Below, piece by piece: positions 55,109-64,000 of a stretch of DNA of 64,000 nt. A program made the position numbers and the translations under genes. How positions within the stretch are numbered: position 1 is the first letter of the stretch; every line of letters starts with the position of its first letter. The notes under the pieces are model-generated. The model did no database searches and was not told the DNA's origin. It worked only from the letters and a program-made list of their open reading frames with translations. The DNA comes from Providencia alcalifaciens (lineage in GTDB: Bacteria; Pseudomonadota; Gammaproteobacteria; Enterobacterales; Enterobacteriaceae), in assembly GCF_020271745.1 (NCBI RefSeq), contig NZ_CP084296.1:1674001-1738000 (forward strand), written 5' to 3'.

Positions 55109-56358
55109 GCTTTAGCTCCTGGCTTGAAACGTTCAGCCGTAATTTGTACCACTTGTTTTAAAACATCACTGGCGGCATACAGGGATTTCACTGGCAAATA
55201 TTCATAAATCGAGTGGAAGTTATGAGCACCGGTGAAAATGTTCGGGCAAGGAAGTCCGTTTTGTGAAAGCGCTGCACCATCATAGCCTCCACGCATTGGG
55301 ATCACTTTTGGCGTGATCCCACAAGCTTCATAAGCGGCGTGAGCAATATCGATTGGATAACGGTTTTCACCTTGTAGGCTGTTGTACACGTTTGAGTAAC
55401 GGTCAGCTAAGGTACAGGTTACGCTTTCTGGTCCCCACAGATCTTCACAGTGACCCGCTAATTTTTTCAGGAATGCCATACGAGCGCGGTAGCCCTCTTC
55501 GGTAAAGTCACGCACATCCATTTTCAGAACAGTACGAGCGCTGTTACCGGACATTTGCTTAACCCAGTAATAACCTTCACGGTTTTCGGTATATTCAGGT
55601 GCTTCGCCACCCGGCAGCATCGCAATAAATTTTTGCGCCATTAGCAGGGAGTTCACCAGTTTGCCTTTCGCGGACATTGGGTGAGCGGACTTACCTGTAA
55701 AGACGATTTCAACATCCCCCGCATTCCAGTTTTCATACACCAGCTCGCCAATACCGCAGCAATCTAATGTGTAGGCAAAATCTGCACCAAACTCTTTCAC
55801 ATCAAACACTTTCGCGCCGCGTAGACCTTGTTCTTCATCAGGAACGAAGCCCACTTTGATGTCCCCGTGTTTGATGTCTGGATTTTGTTTAAAGTATTGC
55901 AGCATATCCATAATCGAAGCGATCGCCGCTTTATCATCGGCGCCAAGTAAGCTGGTACCGTCGGTGACAATGATGTCATCACCAAGGTAATTTTCTAATT
56001 CTGGGAACTCACTTTTACGTAGGTAAATATTGAGTTCTTTATTCATGCAAATATCTTCGCCGTTATAAGGCAAAATTTGCGCTTTGGTGTCGTTAGTTTG
56101 TTCTGCACTGGTATCGAGGTGACCAAAGAACGCAACCGTTGGCACTTTATAATCGAGGTTGGAAGGCAGTGTTGCGGTAACGATAGCCGTATCACGCAGT
56201 TTGATATCCTGTAAGCCTAAGCCTTCTAACTCTTGAACTAACTGTTTGGCAAGAACGCGCTGGCCTTCAGAGGATGGCATGATGCCTGCGGCGCCTTTTT
56301 CCCTATTCGTGGTGGTGTTAATTTTTGTATAAGAAATAAAACGGTCAACAATATTCAT
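55105..56358 (-). CDS. pepT: Peptidase T (tripeptidase)
   Basis: 417 residues from the ATG at 56358, which has GGAG about 10 bases upstream; the ATG at 56367 is too near that GGAG. Cytoplasmic M20B zinc aminotripeptidase. Zinc ligands are in FFGHLDTSAEQ, TSLLGADDKAA and VPDEEQGLRGAKVF (Glu-Glu), with a DCCG segment later. E. coli PepT is 408 residues. First gene of a coupled pair with the DcuC-type carrier. Confidence 0.92.
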   Translation of the reverse strand: MNIVDRFISYTKINTTTNREKGAAGIMPSSEGQRVLAKQLVQELEGLGLQDIKLRDTAIVTATLPSNLDYKVPTVAFFGHLDTSAEQTNDTKAQILPYNGEDICMNKELNIYLRKSEFPELENYLGDDIIVTDGTSLLGADDKAAIASIMDMLQYFKQNPDIKHGDIKVGFVPDEEQGLRGAKVFDVKEFGADFAYTLDCCGIGELVYENWNAGDVEIVFTGKSAHPMSAKGKLVNSLLMAQKFIAMLPGGEAPEYTENREGYYWVKQMSGNSARTVLKMDVRDFTEEGYRARMAFLKKLAGHCEDLWGPESVTCTLADRYSNVYNSLQGENRYPIDIAHAAYEACGITPKVIPMRGGYDGAALSQNGLPCPNIFTGAHNFHSIYEYLPVKSLYAASDVLKQVVQITAERFKPGAKA

Positions 56359-56928
56359 TATTCTCATTCTCCAGCATCATCGTGATGCATTATTTTTATA
56401 CTTTCATTATTGCAATGAAGATAAACATCACTTCGTTGCAATATTCTTTTATCATGAATAACGAAAAAATAAATATCTGATCAGTTATTTTTTTGACTAA
56501 AGACACAGAGTGATTAAAAAATAAGAATGAAAATAGTAATATTTAATTATTGAATGAGAGTGTTCATCGGAGAGTGCCCGACAAAAAATAAATTATACCA
56601 TTGATAGATAACGATTATTTTTATTTTCATGCCATCTATTATATTTAATCCTAGATATTCATCTTTCCTAACTTAAATTGTTATTTTAACGAAGATAATA
56701 AAAATTTAAAATTCAGTTATATTATTATTGTAATGTCATTGTAGTTTAAAAAACCATTAAAATAATTTTTAAATATTATTAATATTTTAATTCAACCTGA
56801 TTAACTCCGTATTATTTCGGTTTTTGTGATCAGGCTAATATAATTATTTGAAAATTAAACGTCGTATTTTCCAAGTTCCATTTAATGGGAAATATTCTAT
56901 TCAATATTTCCCATTGAAAAATGAACCA
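56359..56928. other. AT-rich spacer between pepT and thiH, no gene
   Basis: 570 bases. Holds the pepT promoter region (transcribed leftward) and the end of the thi operon. An inverted repeat AATGGGAAATATT/AATATTTCCCATT lies at about 56884-56916, just past thiH; it lacks a T run but may be the thi operon 3' hairpin. No open frame or RNA gene recognised. Confidence 0.5.
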
Positions 56929-58086
56929 TTAACGCCCTAAGTAACCATCCCAATCTTTCCAAACAGGCTGTAGACCTGCTTGCACTAAGGCATGAGCAAC
57001 TTGTGCCGCACTGCGGTTATCGTGGGGTGAAAACTGTTCTAACTCGGTTTTCGAATCCGCATAGCCTCCAGGCTGAGTTTTAGAGCCAGCACTGACACTG
57101 TTAATCGCCAGTGGTACCACATGATCCCGAAAATAAGGGGATTCACGGGTGGACAACGACAGTTCCACAGTAGGGGAGAGTAAGCGAAATGCACAGATTA
57201 ACTGAACAAGCTCCGCATCCCCCATCAGCGAGGCGGGTTCTATTCCTCCCTCGCAAGGACGCAAGCGTGGAAATGAAATAGAATAGCGGCTCTGCCAATA
57301 GTGTTGCTGCATATACAGAAGATGTTCTGCCACCATGTAGCAATCTGTTCGCCAGCTACTGGAAAGCCCGATCAATGCGCCTAATCCAATTTTATCAACC
57401 CCCGCTTGACCAAGGCGCTCTGGCGTTGCTAATCGCCAATGAAAATCCTGTTTTTTGCCTTTTAAATGATGAAGTTGATAAGTCGGCTCATGGTAGGTTT
57501 CTTGGTATACCATTACGCCATCCAATCCTAAGGTTTTCAGCTCGTGATATTCTTCGGTTGATAAAGGCTGAACCTCCATCATGAGAGAACTGAAATAGGA
57601 ACGGATCACTGGAATATGGCGGCGAAAATAGTCCATTCCGACTTTGGTTTGATGTTCACCCGTTACCAAGAGCAAACTGTCAAAACCAATTTGGCGGATG
57701 GTTTCACATTCACGGACAATCTCTGCATCGTCGAGGGTTTTGCGCTTAATGCGGTTGCTCATTGAAAATCCGCAATAGGTACAGTCATTGGCACATAAAT
57801 TGGAAAGGTACAGAGGAACATAAAACCCGACAGTGTGGCCAAAGCGTTGACGTGTTAAGCGCTGCGCCTTTTGCGCCATCGGTTCGATGTAATGCCGTGC
57901 GGCGGGGGAAAGTAGCGCCATAAAATCATCAAGAGTCAACGTGTCACTCTGCAACGCTTGCTCGACATCCGCAGCGGTTTTGCTATTAATTTGTAATGTG
58001 AGGTCGTCCCAATCTAACTGTTGCCAACGCTCCCGAAAGCCGCCGTTCATCGCAGTGTTTTCGATCATAGTGGTATCGTCAATCAT
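56929..58086 (-). CDS. thiH: 2-iminoacetate synthase ThiH
   Basis: 385 residues. Radical SAM tyrosine lyase that makes dehydroglycine for the thiazole ring. Its cluster motif is [11 protein letters not shown] (CxxxCxxC, about residues 92-99). ATG overlaps the thiG stop by 4 bases. Last gene of thiCEFSGH; oxygen-sensitive ThiH rather than ThiO indicates the enterobacterial facultative-anaerobe route. Confidence 0.96.
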   Translation of the reverse strand: MIDDTTMIENTAMNGGFRERWQQLDWDDLTLQINSKTAADVEQALQSDTLTLDDFMALLSPAARHYIEPMAQKAQRLTRQRFGHTVGFYVPLYLSNLCANDCTYCGFSMSNRIKRKTLDDAEIVRECETIRQIGFDSLLLVTGEHQTKVGMDYFRRHIPVIRSYFSSLMMEVQPLSTEEYHELKTLGLDGVMVYQETYHEPTYQLHHLKGKKQDFHWRLATPERLGQAGVDKIGLGALIGLSSSWRTDCYMVAEHLLYMQQHYWQSRYSISFPRLRPCEGGIEPASLMGDAELVQLICAFRLLSPTVELSLSTRESPYFRDHVVPLAINSVSAGSKTQPGGYADSKTELEQFSPHDNRSAAQVAHALVQAGLQPVWKDWDGYLGR

Positions 58087-58856
58087 TGTAGCGCCTCCAA
58101 AAATTGAGTCAGAGGGCTAGATGCTTCAGCTCGCTGTTTGGGTGCTGCAAGGCCGCTTTGACGAGCGAGTTGTGCCGCTTCAACCGCCATTTTAAAGGCT
58201 TGCGCCATTAATACAGGCTGTTTAGCGACGGCGATGGCTGTATTGACTAGCACCGCATCGGCACCCATCTCAATGGCTTCGGCGGCGTGGCTAGGTGCGC
58301 CAATTCCTGCATCTACCACCACCGGCACATTGGCCTGTTCGATGATAATTTGCAGCATCTCCTTGGTCACTAAGCCTTTATTGGTCCCAATCGGCGCGCC
58401 GAGAGGCATCACCGCCGCGCAGCCCACTTCTTCCAGTCGCTTACACAAAACGGGATCTGCGCTGCAATAGGGCAAGACCACAAATCCTTCTTTAACCAAT
58501 TGCTCTGCCGCGAGTAACGTTTCGATAGGGTCTGGCAGTAAATAACGGACATCGGGATGGATTTCGAGTTTTACCCAATGAGTGCCAAGCGCTTCACGGG
58601 CGAGACGTGCAGCAAAAATAGCTTCTTGGGCATTCTTGGCGCCGGAAGTGTTGGGCAGCAATTTAACTCCCAGCTCTTGAAGTGGCTGTAAAATCCCATC
58701 ATCTTGCCCACGTAAATTAACGCGCTTCATCGCCATGGTCACTAGCTGGCTGCCCGATGCTTGGATGGCTTGCTGCATTAATGCTGGATTGGCAAACTTA
58801 CCTGTTCCGGTAAATAAACGTGACTGAAAAGTGATATCAGCAATTTTTAACATCAT
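58083..58856 (-). CDS. thiG: Thiazole synthase ThiG
   Basis: 257 residues. Condenses deoxyxylulose 5-phosphate, dehydroglycine and ThiS thiocarboxylate into the thiazole. TIM barrel with the Schiff-base lysine in the VKLEIHPD strand (about residue 96) and the [10 protein letters not shown] phosphate loop. The start shares one base with the thiS stop (TAATG); a second ATG follows at once. Confidence 0.96.
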   Translation of the reverse strand: MMLKIADITFQSRLFTGTGKFANPALMQQAIQASGSQLVTMAMKRVNLRGQDDGILQPLQELGVKLLPNTSGAKNAQEAIFAARLAREALGTHWVKLEIHPDVRYLLPDPIETLLAAEQLVKEGFVVLPYCSADPVLCKRLEEVGCAAVMPLGAPIGTNKGLVTKEMLQIIIEQANVPVVVDAGIGAPSHAAEAIEMGADAVLVNTAIAVAKQPVLMAQAFKMAVEAAQLARQSGLAAPKQRAEASSPLTQFLEALQ

Positions 58857-59056
58857 TAACCCCCCGCGATAGCTTGAAACAGCAAAATGTTATCTTGTTC
58901 ATTCAGAAAATGGCTTTCCCACTGGCTTTTGGGAATGATCACCTGATTGATAGCCAGTGCCGAGCCAGATGTACTTTGCCCGAGTTGCGTTAATAGCTGG
59001 TGGACGGTAATGGGCGGTTCAACCTCTATCGGCTGGTCATTGATTATGATATGCAT
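58856..59056 (-). CDS. thiS: Sulfur carrier ThiS
   Basis: 66 residues from the ATG at 59056, the exact E. coli length; the longer frame from 59113 lies in thiF. Ubiquitin-like, ending in the required Gly-Gly (AIAGG) that is adenylated by ThiF and turned into a thiocarboxylate. Starts 13 bases inside thiF. Confidence 0.96.
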   Translation of the reverse strand: MHIIINDQPIEVEPPITVHQLLTQLGQSTSGSALAINQVIIPKSQWESHFLNEQDNILLFQAIAGG

Positions 59057-59791
59057 GTGGCTTCTCGGCAGACGAGGCACTGTTTTGATCGGGTCAGCTG
59101 TAAGGTATTCCATTGCTGCTGTTTTCCATCAAACAGGCGCAGTTTTCCACTTAACGGAGAGGGTAATCCCACCAGCAATTTGATGGCTTCTAATGCTTGT
59201 AACGTCCCAATCACACCCACTACTGGACCCAAAACCCCCGCCGTGCGGCAGTTACGTTGAGGCTCTTCTTGATCGGGATACAAACAGGCGTAGCAGCCCG
59301 ATTGAAAAGGTGGCTCCAGAACCATCAATTGCCCACCAAAGCCAACAGCACTGCCGCTGACGAGTGGAGTATTGCTAATGACGCACGCGGCATTGACCGC
59401 ATGGCGAGTGGCCATGTTGTCACAGCAATCAAGCACCAAGTCCACCTGTTCCACTAAGGGAAGCAAACTGTCAGCATCAAGTTTTTGTTGGAAAATGCGC
59501 GTCTTAGTATGGGGATTAAGTTGCTTTAAACGCGCGGCGGCCAGCTGCGCTTTCGACTGGTTAATATCCTGCGTGTCATACAGCACTTGGCGCTGCAAGT
59601 TAGACACATGCAGGTCATCATGATCCGCTATCCATAATTCACCGACACCTGCCCCCGCGAGATACAAACTTGCAGGGGAGCCTAGTCCACCTAAACCGAC
59701 AATCAGTACCTTGCTCTGTTTGAGTTTCTGCTGCCCTTCAGGGCTGACATCCTCAAGCAGCAATTGGCGGCTATAACGCATAAATTCGAGA

Positions 59792-59802
<11 letters not shown>
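59044..59802 (-). CDS. thiF: ThiS adenylyltransferase ThiF
   Basis: 252 residues, E1-like. Nucleotide site [19 protein letters not shown] (about 36-54), two zinc CxxC pairs (CYAC and CLVC) and the reactive cysteine in [11 protein letters not shown]. Activates ThiS for sulfur transfer. Overlaps thiE by 11 and thiS by 13 bases. Confidence 0.96.
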
Positions 59803-62453
<2,651 letters not shown>

Positions 62454-62592
62454 TCACAGGCTATACGGTGTAAATCACCAATAGCGGGTTTATCGAAAGA
62501 AAGTTGCTTGTCTGGAGTTCGGAGGAGTAATGGTAAGGCGTTGCGGCTAGTTTTTCGCCAAATAAATGAGCGAAAATTGCGCTAAATGATTA

Positions 62593-62692
62593 CTCTTGTT
62601 CCCTTCGCGGGTATTAACCCGATCAGGTTCCGCGGATCCCGAACTAACGGTCTCAGCCTGATGCAAATGCATACTAGGCACTCCGACAAGAG
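62593..62692 (-). promoter_or_regulatory. TPP riboswitch (thi box) of thiC
   Basis: Read on the minus strand: P1 arm CTCTTGT, CGGAGTGCC, GGCTGAGA, GAACCTGATC, then GCGAAGGGAACAAGAG closing P1. These are the conserved THI-box elements. It lies 157 bp before the thiC ATG and should cut expression when thiamine pyrophosphate is abundant. Confidence 0.96.
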
Positions 62693-62697
62693 CGTTC

Positions 62698-62725
62698 AGT
62701 ATAGAGTTTCCCCGTCATTCTTCAA
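62698..62725 (-). promoter_or_regulatory. thiC promoter
   Basis: On the minus strand TTGAAG (62720-62725), 16 bp and TATACT (62698-62703), right in front of the riboswitch. The -35 is formed by the end of the ERIC-like repeat. Confidence 0.7.
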
Positions 62726-62823
62726 GCGATAAGTGCGTTGGCTTCTCTTGGCTACCCTAGTCACATACTTGTGTATGCTCCTAGGGATATCCTCGCTTGC
62801 CGCCTTCTTCTTGCTCGAATATT
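62720..62823. repeat. ERIC/IRU-like intergenic repeat, copy 2, complete
   Basis: Ends are inverted (TTCAAGC at the left; GCTCGAA at the right). The centre is a long palindrome, CCCTAG-T-CACATAC-TT-GTGTATG-CTC-CTAGGG (62755-62786). The right half matches copy 1 at 5801-5835 in 34 of 35 bases. It sits between the thiC promoter and the galE operator. Confidence 0.8.
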
Positions 62824-62835
62824 ACGGCGTTATTG

Positions 62836-62867
62836 CCACTTTAGTGTAAACGTTTACACTAAAGTGG
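62836..62867 (+). promoter_or_regulatory. GalR/GalS operator in a 32-bp perfect palindrome
   Basis: GTGTAAACGTTTACAC (62844-62859) matches the gal operator consensus GTGNAANCGNTTNCAC. The symmetry extends without a mismatch to 32 bp (CCACTTTA outside on the left, TAAAGTGG on the right). Just after it, GTGTTGATCACA includes a CRP half-site, and a TATACT -10 lies near 62901, as expected for a repressed gal promoter. Confidence 0.85.
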
Positions 62868-62964
62868 TGTTGATCACAGAACTGAGGGGCTGGTCGTTGT
62901 TATACTGCCCAGCAAAATGGTAGGTCACGCGGTAAATCGTATTTGAAATGATTCAGAGGTGGAT

Positions 62965-63999
62965 ATGCAGAAGATTGAAGTGTTAGTAACAGGCGGGCTT
63001 GGCTACATCGGTAGCCATACTTGCGTTCAAATGATAGCCGCGGGAATCACCCCAATAATTCTTGATAATCTTTGTAATTCAAAGATGGAAGTCCTGAATC
63101 GCATTGAAAAACTGACGGGTTTTCGCCCGGTATTTTATCAGGGGGATGTCCGTGATGAGCAGTGCTTAAAGGCTATTTTTTCCACTCATCATATTCACTC
63201 TGTTATTCATTTTGCTGGTTTGAAAGCCGTGGGGGAATCTGTCGAAAAACCCATTGAATATTATGATGTTAATGTTAATGGTACTCTGGTATTAGCCCGC
63301 TGCATGCAGAATGCTGGCGTAAAAAGTTTGATCTTTAGTTCTTCAGCAACCGTTTATGGGGAACCCACGTCATTGCCTATCACTGAAGACTTTCCAACAG
63401 GCAATACCCAAAGCCCCTATGGCACCAGCAAATACATGGTTGAGCGTTGCTTATCAGACCTTTATCAAGCCGATAATGCATGGTCAATCTCGCTGTTACG
63501 CTATTTTAATCCCGTTGGTGCGCACTCATCAGGGTTAATGGGGGAGGATCCTCAAGGTATCCCTAATAACCTAACGCCGTATATTGCTCAGGTGGCCATT
63601 GGTCGACGTCCAAAATTAACTGTCTATGGAAACGATTACCCTACCGTGGATGGAACGGGTGTACGCGACTATATCCATGTGATGGATCTTGCGGATGGTC
63701 ATGTTGCTGCACTGAATAAGCTTGGCGAGCAAGCTGGATTACATATTTATAATCTAGGCACTGGAAATGGAAATAGTGTGCTGCAAGTTCTTCATGCGTT
63801 TGAAAAAGCAGCTGGTAAGTCTATTCCGTATGTGTTTGAAGCACGCCGCGCAGGTGATATTGCCGAATACTGGTCAAGCCCAGCAAAAGCTACCACTGAA
63901 TTAGGCTGGCATGCAACTCGGACTATTGATGATATGGCGATTGATACATGGCGCTGGCAACTGAATAACCCCAATGGATATGAAAGCGAGAGAGGCTAA
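62965..63999 (+). CDS. galE: UDP-glucose 4-epimerase
   Basis: 344 residues from the ATG at 62965 (AGAGG upstream; a GTG at 62959 overlaps that site). Interconverts UDP-galactose and UDP-glucose for galactose use and surface sugars. Extended short-chain dehydrogenase: NAD loop GGLGYIGSH (10-18), SSSATVYG (catalytic Ser region near 125), Y152 and K156 in SPYGTSKY. The GalR-type operator upstream implies galactose induction. The stop codon ends at 63999, one base before the window edge, so it cannot be seen whether galT and galK follow. Confidence 0.96.
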   Translation: MQKIEVLVTGGLGYIGSHTCVQMIAAGITPIILDNLCNSKMEVLNRIEKLTGFRPVFYQGDVRDEQCLKAIFSTHHIHSVIHFAGLKAVGESVEKPIEYYDVNVNGTLVLARCMQNAGVKSLIFSSSATVYGEPTSLPITEDFPTGNTQSPYGTSKYMVERCLSDLYQADNAWSISLLRYFNPVGAHSSGLMGEDPQGIPNNLTPYIAQVAIGRRPKLTVYGNDYPTVDGTGVRDYIHVMDLADGHVAALNKLGEQAGLHIYNLGTGNGNSVLQVLHAFEKAAGKSIPYVFEARRAGDIAEYWSSPAKATTELGWHATRTIDDMAIDTWRWQLNNPNGYESERG

Positions 64000-64000
64000 G

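Noticed and set aside
62738-62923. 61-residue frame upstream of galE
   Set aside because: It spans the ERIC-like repeat and the galE operator and has no gene-like start.

Overview
The window is chromosomal DNA of an enterobacterium with moderately low GC (low forties percent by eye). Gene content and protein sequences point to Morganellaceae, most likely Providencia; the genus is an inference from memory of these proteins and the species cannot be fixed. No phage, insertion sequence, CRISPR array, tRNA or rRNA gene was seen.

Layout. (1) 1-7043: mobA (cut by the left edge), yihD-srkA-dsbA, polA, the Spot 42 sRNA gene (spf) and engB, the block found near 87 min in E. coli. (2) 7311-16329: ppiA, a StbDE/RelBE-type toxin-antitoxin pair, pabA, argD, an unrecognised AT-rich 562-codon gene, crp, yhfA, prkB, yheU, yheT, the E. 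coli 74-75 min block with two slots exchanged (fic and yhfK are missing). (3) 16442-25067: an insertion between yheT and yheS holding a LysE-type exporter, the MurNAc genes murP-murQ/murR, an arginine decarboxylase (adiA) and a two-gene operon of a DUF4105 protein and an HdeD-like membrane protein with a similar Cys/His domain. (4) 25484-38846: yheS, kefGB, yheV, slyD, slyX, fkpA, yheO, tusDCB and the str operon rpsL-rpsG-fusA-tuf. (5) 39235-51447: secE-nusG, rplKAJL and rpoBC, directly after tuf. In E. coli these are two distant loci, so a chromosomal join lies at tuf. (6) 51523-56358: accessory genes (a PNPOx-like protein, a von Willebrand A protein with a His/Cys tail, a DcuC-family carrier coupled to pepT). 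(7) 56929-62692: thiCEFSGH behind a TPP riboswitch. (8) 62836-63999: galE behind a perfect GalR-type operator.

Regulation that can be read directly: two DnaA-box matches before polA, a perfect CpxR box before ppiA, a pair of ARG boxes before argD, a 13-bp inverted repeat before the antitoxin, a CRP site between murQ and murR, a sigma-E promoter before fkpA, the str promoter, the L10 leader, an attenuator before rpoB, the thiC promoter and riboswitch, and the galE operator. Two copies of an ERIC/IRU-like palindrome lie after polA (one arm missing) and between thiC and galE.

The best candidates for something undescribed are the DUF4105/HdeD-fusion operon (23138-25067), the disordered 562-residue protein between argD and crp, and the lone vWA protein with the metal-binding-like tail. 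The tuf junction is the most interesting genome-structure observation.
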